Shown in pieces: positions 54,247 through 63,282 of a stretch of DNA of 64,000 bases. Position 1 is the first letter of the stretch. Each line of letters starts with the position of its first letter. The notes beneath the pieces were generated by a model. That model was not told the origin of the DNA and made no database searches. It saw nothing but the letters and a program-made list of their open reading frames with translations. The stretch spans positions 18,081 to 82,080 of the forward strand of contig NZ_JXBB01000003.1 in the NCBI RefSeq assembly GCF_001653195.1, read 5' to 3'. This DNA is from Hydrogenibacillus schlegelii. GTDB lineage: Bacteria > Bacillota > Bacilli > Thermicanales > DSM-22653. A program made the position numbers and the translations under genes.

Positions 54247-56415
54247 GTGGCCGAAACCGCCGTGGTGAGCCCGTTCGAATCGCTGGCGGCGAAGCTCGGG
54301 TACCTGTCGGAGGCGGACCGGGCGCGGGTGCGCGAGGCGTACGGATTTGCCGCCCGGCACCACGACGGACAGTACCGCATCTCCGGCGATCCGTACATCA
54401 CCCACCCGGTGGCGGTGGCGGAGATCCTCGCCGAGCTCCGGATGGATGCGACGGTTCTCATCGCCGCCCTCCTGCACGACATCGTCGAAGACACCGCCGT
54501 GACGCTCGAGGACGTCCGAGCGGCGTTCGGCGATGAGGTCGCCTCCCTCGTCGACGGCGTGACCAAGCTTCGGCGGATCCAGTTTCAGTCCAAAGAAGAG
54601 CAGCAGGCGGAAAACTACCGCAAGATGCTCCTTGCGATGGCCCGGGATATCCGGGTCATCCTGATCAAGCTCGCCGACCGGCTGCACAACATGCGGACGC
54701 TCAAGTTCCGCTCGGAGGAAGACCAGCGGCGGATCGCCGAAGAGACGCTCGATATCTACGCCCCGATCGCCCACCGCCTCGGCATTTCGAAGATCAAGTG
54801 GGAGCTTGAGGACATCGCCCTCCGCTTCTTGAACCCGCAGCAATACTACCGCATCGTCCACCTGATGAAAAAAAAGCGGGCCGAGCGGGAGGCGTACATC
54901 AACAAGGTCATCGAGACGCTCCGGGCGAAGCTCGACGAGATGGGCCTCCGGGCGGAGGTGACCGGCCGGCCGAAGCACATCTACAGCATCTACCGGAAGA
55001 TGCGGGATCAGCACAAGTCGTTCGACGAGATTTACGACCTCCTCGCCGTCCGGGTCATCGTCGACAGCGTCCGGGACTGCTACAGCGTCCTCGGTATTGT
55101 CCACACCCTCTGGAAGCCGATGCCGGGCCGCTTCAAGGACTACATCGCCATGCCGAAGGCGAACCTGTACCAGTCGCTCCACACGACGGTCATCGGCCCG
55201 GAAGGCGAGCCGCTCGAAGTGCAGATCCGCACCCGGGAGATGCACTACACGGCCGAGTACGGGATCGCCGCCCACTGGGCCTACAAAGAGGGGAAGTCGG
55301 CGAAAAACGCCGCCGAAGAAGCGAAGCGCATCCGCTTCATCCGGCAGCTCCTCGAGTACCAGCAGGACGCCTCGAGCGCCAAAGAGTTCGTCGAGTCGCT
55401 CAAGATGGACCTGTTTTCCGACGTCGTCTTCGTCTTTACGCCGAAAGGCGACGTCATCGAGCTTCCGGCCGGAGCGGTGCCGCTCGATTTTGCCTACCGG
55501 ATTCACACCGAGATCGGCAACCGGACCGTCGGCGCCAAAGTCAACGGCAAGATCGTTCCCCTCGATCACCCGCTGAAGACGGGGGACATCGTCGAGATCC
55601 TCACCTCCAAGCATTCGTACGGACCGAGCCTCGACTGGCTCAAGATCGCCAAGACGCAGCACGCCCGGAACAAGATCCGGGCGTGGTTCAAAAAAGAGCG
55701 CCGGGAGGAGATGATCCTTCGGGGCCGCGAGCTTCTGGAGCAGGAGGCCCGCCGGCACGGCCTTTCGCCGAAAGAGGCGTTCAAGGACGCCTATCTCAAG
55801 GACGTCCTCGGCCGGTTCAACGTTCAGTCGTTCGACGAGCTCCTCGTCGCCGTCGGCTTCGGCGCCTTGTCGCCGGGGCAGGTGATGGGCCGCTTCCTCG
55901 AGCTCTACCGGAAGGAGCACGCCGAGGCGACACCTCCGCCGGCGCCGGCCCCCCTCAAGACGCGGTCGACCCGACAGGGCGTCCGCGTCGCCGGGATGGA
56001 CAACGTGCTCGTCCGCCTGTCCCGATGCTGCAGCCCGGTGCCGGGCGATGCCATCGTCGGCTTCATCACCCGGGGCCGGGGCGTGTCGATCCACCGGACG
56101 GATTGCCCGAACGTTGCCCGGGAAGACCCGGCGCGGCTCGTCCCGGCGGAGTGGGCGCCGGATCCGGAGGCGACCTTTCCGGTCGAGATCGAGGTGCTGG
56201 CGATGGACCGCCAGGGGCTTTTGAACGACGTCCTGCAGGCGGTCAACGAGACGAAGACGAACCTGACGAAAGTCACCGGCCGGGCGGACCGGAACCGGCT
56301 GGCCCGGATCACGATGACCCTCGCCATCCGGAACCTCGAACACCTGCAACGGGTCGTCGAACGCATCAAGCGGGTCCAGGACGTCCACTCCGTCCGGCGG
56401 GTGCTCGAGCCGTAG
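54247..56415 (+). CDS. relA: Bifunctional (p)ppGpp synthetase/hydrolase RelA/SpoT
   Basis: 722 residues. The HD hydrolase domain shows RHHDGQYRISGDPYITHPVA and ALLHDIVEDT; the synthetase domain has GRPKHIYSIYRKMRDQHKSF and YQSLHTTVIGPEG; TGS (FVFTPKGDVIELPAGAVPLD), a zinc-finger/CC region (RLSRCCSPVPGD) and a C-terminal ACT domain follow. It makes and degrades the stringent alarmone. GTG 54247 sits after GGAGGGAGG. Confidence 0.97.
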   Translation: MAETAVVSPFESLAAKLGYLSEADRARVREAYGFAARHHDGQYRISGDPYITHPVAVAEILAELRMDATVLIAALLHDIVEDTAVTLEDVRAAFGDEVASLVDGVTKLRRIQFQSKEEQQAENYRKMLLAMARDIRVILIKLADRLHNMRTLKFRSEEDQRRIAEETLDIYAPIAHRLGISKIKWELEDIALRFLNPQQYYRIVHLMKKKRAEREAYINKVIETLRAKLDEMGLRAEVTGRPKHIYSIYRKMRDQHKSFDEIYDLLAVRVIVDSVRDCYSVLGIVHTLWKPMPGRFKDYIAMPKANLYQSLHTTVIGPEGEPLEVQIRTREMHYTAEYGIAAHWAYKEGKSAKNAAEEAKRIRFIRQLLEYQQDASSAKEFVESLKMDLFSDVVFVFTPKGDVIELPAGAVPLDFAYRIHTEIGNRTVGAKVNGKIVPLDHPLKTGDIVEILTSKHSYGPSLDWLKIAKTQHARNKIRAWFKKERREEMILRGRELLEQEARRHGLSPKEAFKDAYLKDVLGRFNVQSFDELLVAVGFGALSPGQVMGRFLELYRKEHAEATPPPAPAPLKTRSTRQGVRVAGMDNVLVRLSRCCSPVPGDAIVGFITRGRGVSIHRTDCPNVAREDPARLVPAEWAPDPEATFPVEIEVLAMDRQGLLNDVLQAVNETKTNLTKVTGRADRNRLARITMTLAIRNLEHLQRVVERIKRVQDVHSVRRVLEP

Positions 56416-56592
56416 CGTCGTCGGAGCGACGGGGACGGCGTGTCGTGGATCGCCGGGAAAATCGTCGGGACGGCGGCGCGGCGGGTGGTGCCGAGAACGT
56501 CGTCCAGGGAACGAAAGCGGCGGGGATCGCCGAGAAAGCCGCCGGCCCGACGGAGGCGGCGTGTTTTGCCGAAAAAGCGAGGAGGCGGTGCG

Positions 56593-57042
56593 GTGCGGAT
56601 CGTGCTGCAGCGGGTGCACCGGGCTCGGGTGACGGTGGACGGCGAGGTCGTCGGCGCCATCGGGCCCGGCGCCGTCCTTCTGGTCGGCTTTACCGCCGGC
56701 GACGACGAGGCCACTTGCAGGAAAATGGCGGCGAAGATCGCCGACCTCCGGATTTTTCCCGACGAGGCAGGGAAGATGAACGTCAGCCTCCGGGACGCCG
56801 GCGGGGGGGTTCTGTCGGTGTCGCAGTTCACCCTCTACGGCGACGTCCGGCGAGGGCGGCGGCCGAGCTTTTCCGCTGCCCTCGAGGCGGAGGCCGCCCG
56901 GGCGCTCTATGAAGCGTTCAACCGCGCCCTCACCGGGCACGGCCTCGAGGTCGCCACCGGCCGCTTCGGCGCCCATATGACCGTCGAACTCGTGAACGAC
57001 GGCCCGGTGACGCTCATTCTCGATTCGGCGGAGCTCTTTTGA
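56593..57042 (+). CDS. dtd: D-aminoacyl-tRNA deacylase
   Basis: 149 residues, the standard length. [40 protein letters not shown] and the Gly-cisPro region [11 protein letters not shown] are DTD signatures. It removes D-amino acids from tRNA. The order relA-dtd is conserved. GTG 56593 follows GGAGG. Confidence 0.96.
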   Translation: MRIVLQRVHRARVTVDGEVVGAIGPGAVLLVGFTAGDDEATCRKMAAKIADLRIFPDEAGKMNVSLRDAGGGVLSVSQFTLYGDVRRGRRPSFSAALEAEAARALYEAFNRALTGHGLEVATGRFGAHMTVELVNDGPVTLILDSAELF

Positions 57043-57114
57043 AGGAACTTTCAATTCGGGTCGACGCCGAAGCTTCCCTGAGCAGCGGTCCGGTCGCCGG
57101 CGACGCCGAAAAAT

Positions 57115-57150
57115 GCGCGCCGTCCTCAGCGGACGGCGCGCGTTCCTTTT
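57115..57150. terminator. Bidirectional terminator between dtd and the amidase gene
   Basis: An 11-bp stem (57115-57125 with 57131-57141) has a T5 after a short gap on the plus strand, and AAAAA directly before it serves the minus strand. It overlaps the 3' end of the amidase gene. Confidence 0.85.
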
Positions 57151-58748
57151 TGGGCCGTTTGTTGGGTGCTGAAGTAGCGGACGAGCCCTTCGACGACTCC
57201 CTCCGCTTCCCGGTCGATCATGGCCGGGCTTTTCAAGACGGCGACTTCGGCGGCGTTTGAGATGAAGCCGAATTCGATGAGGGCGCTCGGCCGCGGATTT
57301 TCCCGCAGCACGTAATAGTTGCCGTACCGGGCGCCGAGGTCGGCGAGACCCGTCTTCGCCACGAGGGCCGCCTGGATCGCCTGCGCGAGGGCCTGATCGC
57401 GATGGTAGAAGGTGATCGTCCCCCGCATCGCCGGCGACGGGTGGGTGTTGTGGTGCAGGCTTAAGAAGACGTCGGCGCCGGCGGTCACCGCCCGGGCGAC
57501 GCGGTCCTGAAGCGACACCGTCCGGTCGTCCCGGCGGGTGAGGATGACCGTCGCTCCTTCGGCGATGAGCTTCTCCTCCAGCCGGAGGGCGACGGCGAGG
57601 TTGAGCGCCTTTTCCTTCGTCCCGTCGATGCCGGTCGCCCCGTCGTCGATGCCGCCGTGGCCGGGGTCGAGGACGATCGTCCTGCCGAGGAGCCGGCCGC
57701 CGGTCACCCGGTCGATGACGCCATCCTTTGAGACGACCCAGGCGGCGACGTAGGCGATGCTCCCGTCGTCGAGGCGGACGGCGTACCAGTCGCCGATCCC
57801 TTCGACGATCGGGTAGCGCTCGCCGAGGCGGGCGACGCGGACGATGTCGGCGGTGAGGCTCGGCGCCTTTCGGATGTTCGTCCCGTCGGCGACGATGACG
57901 ACGGTGCCGCGATCCGACGCCTCCTCCGCCGGCGCGACGAGCCAGCCGGCCACCCAGCCCTCCGTCCCGTCGTCCAGGGCGATCTTCACCCAGTCGCCTT
58001 CCCGGGCGATGACGCGGCCGGTCGTCCCCCGGAGGAGCTTGCCGATGACGTTCGCGTCGAGCGTCGGTCCGTTCCGGAAGTTGGCGACGTCGGTGTCGAT
58101 CCGGACGCGCGCCGGCTGGGGGGCGGTGCCGCCGGCCGCCCTCGACGGGGGGGCGCCGGGCCCTGCGGCGGTATTCTCTCTGGCCGCCTGGGCGGTTGAG
58201 CCTTCGGCCGGCACGACGACCGAAAGCCAGCCCGCCACCCAGCCGGTCCGGCCGTCGGACAGGCGGATCTTGCGCCAGTCGCCGGCGGTGTCGAGGAGGG
58301 GGTAGCGGGTGCCGGGCTGGATGCGGCCGATGACCGGCCGGTCGGTGCCGGGGCCGCTCCGAACGTTCAGGTCCCGAACCGCCGCCTCGACGAAAGCGTC
58401 CGCCTTTTCCGCGGCGTAGGCGATGCCGCCGGCGGCGGGGGCCGGCCGGGTGAGCCAGCCGGCGACCCAGCCGCTTTTCCCGGGCCGGTAGGCGATCCGG
58501 ATCCAGTCGCCCTTCCGTTCGAGGACGGCGTACCGCTCGCCCCGGCGGACCTGGGCGACAATGGCGGTGTTCGTCCCGGGGCCCTTCCGGACGTTGACCA
58601 CGTCGCCGGCGATGATCACCGCTTCCGCTTCCGCCCGGCTTTCTTCCGCCCGCCCGGCGACGAGGAGCGCGAACGCCCCGAGGAGGATCAGGGCGGCGGG
58701 GAGGAAGGCGCCGGTGGGCCGTCGGAACCATGCCCGCAGTGCGTCCAT
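57126..58748 (-). CDS. N-acetylmuramoyl-L-alanine amidase with four SH3b domains
   Basis: 540 residues. A signal anchor (about 14-32) precedes four bacterial SH3 repeats, each with a VNVRKGPGT/LNVRSGPGT-type strand and WVAGWL ending. The C-terminal Amidase_3 domain has zinc ligands in IVLDPGHGGIDDG, the Glu of KEKALNLAVAL, SLHHNTHPS and the catalytic Glu in ALIEFGFISN. It cleaves the muramoyl-alanine bond in the wall. A YrvJ-type protein sits at this locus in Bacillus. Confidence 0.92.
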   Translation of the reverse strand: MDALRAWFRRPTGAFLPAALILLGAFALLVAGRAEESRAEAEAVIIAGDVVNVRKGPGTNTAIVAQVRRGERYAVLERKGDWIRIAYRPGKSGWVAGWLTRPAPAAGGIAYAAEKADAFVEAAVRDLNVRSGPGTDRPVIGRIQPGTRYPLLDTAGDWRKIRLSDGRTGWVAGWLSVVVPAEGSTAQAARENTAAGPGAPPSRAAGGTAPQPARVRIDTDVANFRNGPTLDANVIGKLLRGTTGRVIAREGDWVKIALDDGTEGWVAGWLVAPAEEASDRGTVVIVADGTNIRKAPSLTADIVRVARLGERYPIVEGIGDWYAVRLDDGSIAYVAAWVVSKDGVIDRVTGGRLLGRTIVLDPGHGGIDDGATGIDGTKEKALNLAVALRLEEKLIAEGATVILTRRDDRTVSLQDRVARAVTAGADVFLSLHHNTHPSPAMRGTITFYHRDQALAQAIQAALVAKTGLADLGARYGNYYVLRENPRPSALIEFGFISNAAEVAVLKSPAMIDREAEGVVEGLVRYFSTQQTAQKGTRAVR

Positions 58749-58844
58749 CGAGCCTCAACCTCTCGTCTGGGCTCATGAGCTTGTACGCCGCCGGCGGAGG
58801 CGCGTTGCGGGCAGGAATACGGCAAAAAATGCCTGGCTTTGGGC

Positions 58845-58873
58845 TTGTTTTCCGGTCGGACAAGCGCTATACT
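58845..58873 (+). promoter_or_regulatory. Promoter of the ribonucleotide reductase operon
   Basis: TTGTTT (58845-58850) and TATACT (58868-58873), 17 bp apart, with the start expected near 58880, directly before the NrdR-like site. The resulting leader is about 290 nt. Confidence 0.72.
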
Positions 58874-58881
58874 GAAGCCAG

Positions 58882-58926
58882 ACCCTACATATGGTGTTTG
58901 AACAGGAGTTATACCGCATATGTATG
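58882..58926 (+). promoter_or_regulatory. NrdR-box-like pair
   Basis: ACCCTACATATGGTGT (58882-58897) matches the NrdR consensus ACACTATATATAGTGT at 13 of 16 positions by eye. A weaker copy with the same CATATG centre lies 29 bp further (centre 58917-58922), near the three-helical-turn spacing of NrdR tandem boxes. NrdR represses reductase operons in response to ATP/dATP. The second box is poor, so strength is uncertain. Confidence 0.65.
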
Positions 58927-58945
58927 GGCATTGGCGCACGGGTGA

Positions 58946-59103
58946 AGCGTCCCCGAATCGGCCGCCGGGGGAGCCGCCGAAGCGGTCGACCGCCGCGGCC
59001 GGGCGCCGCGCGGCCGTGCGGCGCCCGGTGAACGCTTGGGGACAGCGTGAAAACGGACCGTGAAAAGGACGCCGAACCGTTGAGGGGCAAAAGATAAGCG
59101 TCC
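58946..59103 (+). ncRNA. Structured leader RNA of the reductase operon
   Basis: Several pairings can be drawn by eye. GTCCCC (58949-58954) with GGGGAC (59038-59043) would close a multibranch loop. An 11-bp perfect hairpin lies inside it (58999-59009 with 59018-59028), beside a GCGGTCGACCGC palindrome. GGACGC (59067-59072) with GCGTCC (59098-59103) forms a third arm. No cobalamin-box sequence (GCCACTG) is present. Whether this is a riboswitch or only GC-rich spacer is open. Confidence 0.4.
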
Positions 59104-59170
59104 GAATGATCGGAAGCGGACGAAATGATCGATATCTCCGGATCACCGGATCGGGCAGGAGGCGATCGGG

Positions 59171-61459
59171 ATGCAGAAGACGGCGACAGGCGTTCGCCTT
59201 GACCCGCTGGCGTTCGTCGAGGCGGAGATGGAGGCGGTGCTCCCGCTTTTTTCGGAGCTCGAGGCGGAGCGCGTCGAGCGCTTCCGCGGCCGCGTCCGGC
59301 GCTACGTCGAGGAGGCGCTGGCGGATCCTGAGCTTCGGGAGAGCCTCACGGAATCGGCGCTCGTCGACCTCCTCGTCCGGAACAGCCTGGACGAAGTCTC
59401 CGTCGCCTCCCCCCGCTGGACGTACGTGGCGGCGCGGTTTTACCTCCGCCGGCTCTACCGGGAGGCGGCGGCCAATCGGGGGTATGTCCTCGATCCGGCG
59501 CACCCGTACGGGGATTTCGTCGCCCTTCTCCGGCATCTTCACGCCGAGGGCGTCTATTCCGACCACCTTCTCGTCGCCTACACCGAGGACGAGCTCCGGG
59601 CGGCGGCCCGGATGATCGTCCCGGAGCGGGACCACCTGTTCAACCTGCCGGGACTTTTGACCCTTGCGACCCGCTACCTCGCCCGGGACAAGCAGCGCCG
59701 GACGTTCGAGCTCCCTCAGGAGCGCTTCCTCGTCATCGCCCTCTACCTCATGCAAAAGGAAGAGCGGTCGAAGCGGCTCGCCCTCGTCGAGGAGGCGTAC
59801 TGGGCGCTGTCGAACCTCTACATGACGGTGGCGACGCCGACGTTTGCCAACGCCGGCAAGGCGTGGGGTCAGCTTTCGAGCTGCTTCATCGACGTTGTCG
59901 ACGACTCCCTCCGGGGCATCTACGACTCCAACACCGACGTCGCCCTCCTCTCGAAGGCCGGCGGCGGCATCGGCGTCTACCTCGGCAAGCTCCGCCCCCG
60001 CGGGAGCATGATCAAAGGCATCCAAGGGCTCTCTTCCGGCATCGTCCCGTGGGCCCGTCAGCTCAACAACACGGCGATCTCCGTCGATCAGCTCGGCCAG
60101 CGGCAGGGTGCGATCGCCATCTACCTCGACGTCTGGCACAAGGACATTCTCGAGTTTCTCGACCTTAAGCTCAACCACGGCGACGAGCGCCTGCGGACCC
60201 ACGACCTTTTCACCGGCGTCGTCATCCCCGACCTCTTCATGGAAAAGGTCGAGGCGCGGGAAGACTGGTACCTGTTTGATCCGCACGAGGTGCGGATGAA
60301 GAAGGGCTGGTCGTTGGAAGACTTTTACGACGAAGAGGTCGGCCGGGGTTCCTTCCGGGAAAAATACCAGGAGCTCGTCGACGACCCGAACATCTCCAAG
60401 AAGATCGTCCCGGCGATCGAGATCATGAAGCGCATCATGCGATCGCAGCTCGAAACCGGCGTGCCGTACATGATGTACCGGGATACGGCCAACCGGATGA
60501 ACCCGAACAAGCACGCCGGGGTGATCTACGCGTCCAACCTCTGCACGGAGATCCTGCAGAACAACTCGGCGACGACCGTCGTCGAGGAGTACCTGGAAGA
60601 AGACGGCACGATCGTCACCAAGAAAAAGCCCGGGGATTTCGTCGTCTGCAACCTGTCGTCGATCAACCTCGCGCGGGCGGTGCCGGATGGCGTTCTCGAG
60701 CGGCTCATCCCGATCCAGGTGCGGATGCTCGACAACGTCATCGACCTGAACAAGCTCGAAGTCCTGCAGGCGCAGGTGACGAACCAGAAGTACCGGGCCA
60801 TCGGCCTCGGCACGTACGGCTGGCACCATCTGCTCGCCTTAAAGCGCATCCGCTGGGAGAGCGACGAGGCCGTCCGCTACGCGGACGAGCTGTACGAAAA
60901 GATCGCCTACCTCACGATCAAGGCGTCGAACGAACTCGCCAAGGAAAAAGGCCCGTATCCGCTCTTCCCGGGCTCGGAGTGGGAAAGCGGTCTTTACTTC
61001 GAGCGGCGGGGCTACACGAGCCCCGAGTGGCAGGCCCTCAAGGAAGACGTCCGGCGTTACGGCGTCCGGAACGGCTACATGATGGCCATCGCCCCGAACG
61101 GGACGACGGCGATCGTCGGCGGCTCGACGCCGTCCATCGATCCGATCTACCGGAAAGAGTACGTCGAGGAGAAAAACACCTACCGCATCCCGATCGTCGC
61201 GCCGGACATCGAGCAGGGCCTGATGTGGTACTACAAGAGCGCCCACGAGATCGACCAGCACTGGACGATCCGGCAGCAGGCCGCCCGGAGCCGGCACATC
61301 GACCAAGGGGCGAGCCTCAACCTCTACGTGAAAAACACGATCAAGGCCAAAGAACTTCTCGACCTGCACCTCGCCGCCTGGAGAAGCGGGGTCAAGACGA
61401 CGTATTACGTCCGCTCGACGTCCGTCGAAGTGGAAGAATGCGAGGTGTGCCAGTCGTGA
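59171..61459 (+). CDS. Class I ribonucleotide reductase, large subunit
   Basis: 762 residues. Active-site cysteines are in WGQLSSCFIDVVDDSL and SNLCTEILQNN (also giving the Asn/Cys/Glu radical set), with FVVCNLSSINLA supplying the partner Cys. The C-terminus EECEVCQS carries the redox-relay cysteines. RAIGLGTYGWHH and NGTTAIVGGSTPSIDP are family blocks. The N-terminus does not show an ATP-cone, so overall dATP inhibition may be missing. The start lies after a long structured leader. Confidence 0.94.
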   Translation: MQKTATGVRLDPLAFVEAEMEAVLPLFSELEAERVERFRGRVRRYVEEALADPELRESLTESALVDLLVRNSLDEVSVASPRWTYVAARFYLRRLYREAAANRGYVLDPAHPYGDFVALLRHLHAEGVYSDHLLVAYTEDELRAAARMIVPERDHLFNLPGLLTLATRYLARDKQRRTFELPQERFLVIALYLMQKEERSKRLALVEEAYWALSNLYMTVATPTFANAGKAWGQLSSCFIDVVDDSLRGIYDSNTDVALLSKAGGGIGVYLGKLRPRGSMIKGIQGLSSGIVPWARQLNNTAISVDQLGQRQGAIAIYLDVWHKDILEFLDLKLNHGDERLRTHDLFTGVVIPDLFMEKVEAREDWYLFDPHEVRMKKGWSLEDFYDEEVGRGSFREKYQELVDDPNISKKIVPAIEIMKRIMRSQLETGVPYMMYRDTANRMNPNKHAGVIYASNLCTEILQNNSATTVVEEYLEEDGTIVTKKKPGDFVVCNLSSINLARAVPDGVLERLIPIQVRMLDNVIDLNKLEVLQAQVTNQKYRAIGLGTYGWHHLLALKRIRWESDEAVRYADELYEKIAYLTIKASNELAKEKGPYPLFPGSEWESGLYFERRGYTSPEWQALKEDVRRYGVRNGYMMAIAPNGTTAIVGGSTPSIDPIYRKEYVEEKNTYRIPIVAPDIEQGLMWYYKSAHEIDQHWTIRQQAARSRHIDQGASLNLYVKNTIKAKELLDLHLAAWRSGVKTTYYVRSTSVEVEECEVCQS

Positions 61460-61956
61460 TCGTGCCGGTCTTTTACACGAGCTTAAGCGGCAATACCGAG
61501 GAGGCGGCGCACCTCGTCGCCGAGGCGGTCGGCGGCACGCCGGTGGACGTCGCCGGCGATCCGGCGGCCCTCGAGGCCGTCCTCTCCACCCTCGCCGCCG
61601 GGGAGGCGCCGGTCGCCTTCTTCGGCACCTATACCTGGGGCGACGGGGAGCTTCCCGAGGCGATGCGCCGTTTTCTCCGGCGCCTCCTCATCGACGAGGC
61701 AGACCGGTACCGGCCCCTTCCGCCGGCGGCGGTCTTCGGTACCGGCGATTCCATCTTCCCCCGTTTCTGCCGGGCGGTCGATGCCGTCCGCTACCACCTC
61801 GAACGCCGCGGCGTCCGGGTCGTCGCCGAGGGGATGAAGCTCGAGCAGTCGCCCCACGGCCTTGGCCAAGCGCCGAAGCTCGTCGCCTGGGCCCGGGACG
61901 CCTACCGGGCGGCAACCGGCCGCCTGCCGGCGCCGGTTCGACCCGTGCGGGCGTAG
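61456..61956 (+). CDS. Flavodoxin-like/NrdI-like protein in the reductase operon
   Basis: 166 residues. VIVPVFYTSLSGNTEEAAHL is the FMN phosphate loop; FFGTYTWGDGELPEAM and VFGTGDSIFPRFCRAVDAV complete a flavodoxin fold. It sits between large- and small-subunit genes, as nrdI or flavodoxin genes do in Bacilli, and could activate the metal-radical cofactor. It resembles a classical flavodoxin more than short NrdI. The GTG overlaps the preceding stop by 4 nt. Confidence 0.85.
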   Translation: MIVPVFYTSLSGNTEEAAHLVAEAVGGTPVDVAGDPAALEAVLSTLAAGEAPVAFFGTYTWGDGELPEAMRRFLRRLLIDEADRYRPLPPAAVFGTGDSIFPRFCRAVDAVRYHLERRGVRVVAEGMKLEQSPHGLGQAPKLVAWARDAYRAATGRLPAPVRPVRA

Positions 61957-62054
61957 CGGCCTGGATCGGCTCGCAGCCGTGGCGTCCCCGCGCCCGTTTT
62001 CCTGCCCGTTTCCGACCGGAACGGCGTTCCGATGACCGAAGGAGGGAAGCGGCC

Positions 62055-63107
62055 GTGACCGTTGAGCGACCACTGACGAAAATTCGCCTGCTTTCCCCCG
62101 GCCGCCCGAACCGCGCCACCGCCATTGTGGGCGGGGAGGCGAGCGGCATCGTCAACTGGAACGACATCCGCTACCCGCAGTTTTACGACGTCTACAAGAC
62201 GCTCCTTCGCAACTTCTGGATTCCCGACGAAATCCCGATGACGAAGGACGTCAAGGAGTGGGGGACGCTTTCCGCCAGAGAGCAGGAAGCGTACCTCCGA
62301 ACGATCGGGCTTCTTTCGAACCTCGATTCCGTTCAGACACGCTTCATTCTGGAAGCGGCCCTGTTCGTCTCCGATCCGTCGGTGCATGCCATCCTCTCCA
62401 TCATCGCCCAGCAGGAGGCCGTGCACAATCAGAGCTATTCCTACGTCCTCTCTTCGATCGTCCCGCTGGACGTGCAGAACAGGACGTTTACCCGGGCGCA
62501 CGAAGACCCGGCGGTCATCGCCCGAAATGCCTTCATCGTCGACCTGTACGAAAACTTCCGCAACGAGCGGACCGCTCTCGCCCTCGCGAAAAGTCTCGTC
62601 GCCTCGATCATCCTCGAAGGGCTCAACTTCTACTCGGGTTTTGCCTTCTTCTACAACCTCGCCCGCAACCAGAAGATGCTCGGCACCTCGACGATGATCA
62701 GCTACATCCAGCGCGACGAGATGCAGCACAGCTATTTCATCTCGCTCCTTTTGCGGGCGATTCTTACGGAAAACCCCGAGCTCGATCGAAACGGGGAGTT
62801 CACCGAATTCACCCTGCAGACGATCGGCAAAGCCGTCGAGCTCGAATCGAACTGGACGCGCGAAGTGTTAAAAGGTCTCCCCGGCATTGATCTCGAAGAG
62901 ATGCTGGGCTACGTCAAATACCTCGCCAACAAGCGCCTGTCCATGCTCGGTCTTCCCGACCTCTACCCCGGCTATACGGAAAACGTCATGCCCTGGATCC
63001 GCGCCTACAGCGATGAGAACCTCAACAACATCAAGACCGATTTCTTTGAGCAAAAAGCCCGTGCCTACAGCAAAGTCACCGACGACAACGGCTTTGACGA
63101 ACTTTGA
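62055..63107 (+). CDS. Class I ribonucleotide reductase, small subunit
   Basis: 350 residues, ferritin-like R2. Metal ligands are Asp in SNLDSVQ, Glu and His in QQEAVHNQSY (the Tyr there is the radical candidate), Glu in LEGLNFYSGFAFFY and Glu/His in RDEMQHS. It generates and stores the radical used by the large subunit. The C-terminal tail TDDNGFDEL, which docks to the large subunit, ends exactly where an IS200/IS605-type element starts. GTG start after GGAGGGA. Confidence 0.94.
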   Translation: MTVERPLTKIRLLSPGRPNRATAIVGGEASGIVNWNDIRYPQFYDVYKTLLRNFWIPDEIPMTKDVKEWGTLSAREQEAYLRTIGLLSNLDSVQTRFILEAALFVSDPSVHAILSIIAQQEAVHNQSYSYVLSSIVPLDVQNRTFTRAHEDPAVIARNAFIVDLYENFRNERTALALAKSLVASIILEGLNFYSGFAFFYNLARNQKMLGTSTMISYIQRDEMQHSYFISLLLRAILTENPELDRNGEFTEFTLQTIGKAVELESNWTREVLKGLPGIDLEEMLGYVKYLANKRLSMLGLPDLYPGYTENVMPWIRAYSDENLNNIKTDFFEQKARAYSKVTDDNGFDEL

Positions 63108-63282
63108 CCTCCTCCCCGGAATGAATTCCGGGGATTCCCACGGGGAGGTTAGCGCTTGCTCGGCCTCATGCCTTTCAGCTTCGGCCTCATCGCAGCGCCA
63201 TCTGGGCCGGGTCATCGGCCCGCCCCGGCTGCGTTCCGCCGAAAGGCGTTACCGCACCGGGCGGCGGCCCTCGAACGGCGGC
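63108..63282 (-). mobile_element. Right end of an IS200/IS605-type element with omega-RNA potential
   Basis: Directly after the nrdB stop, CCTCCCC (63111-63117) can pair with GGGGAGG (63142-63148), or TCCCCGGAAT (63113-63122) with ATTCCGGGGA (63125-63134); the two folds compete. Such subterminal hairpins mark the right end of these elements and form the 3' part of the TnpB guide RNA, transcribed from the minus strand through the tnpB end. No terminal inverted repeats are expected. The left end is outside the window. Confidence 0.65.

Noticed and set aside
54070..58863. A 1,597-codon open frame on the minus strand across relA, dtd and the amidase gene
   Set aside because: It lies antisense to well-identified genes and is very rich in Arg, Asp and Pro with no domain. 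In GC-rich DNA the frame opposite codon position three stays open by chance.
58946..59103. Cobalamin riboswitch before the reductase genes
   Set aside because: Reductase genes often have one, but the conserved GCCACTG box and its flanking elements are not present; only generic stems are seen.
58688..60829. A 713-codon minus-strand frame opposite the reductase large subunit
   Set aside because: It is antisense to a clear RNR gene, would run over its promoter and leader, and has no recognisable motif.
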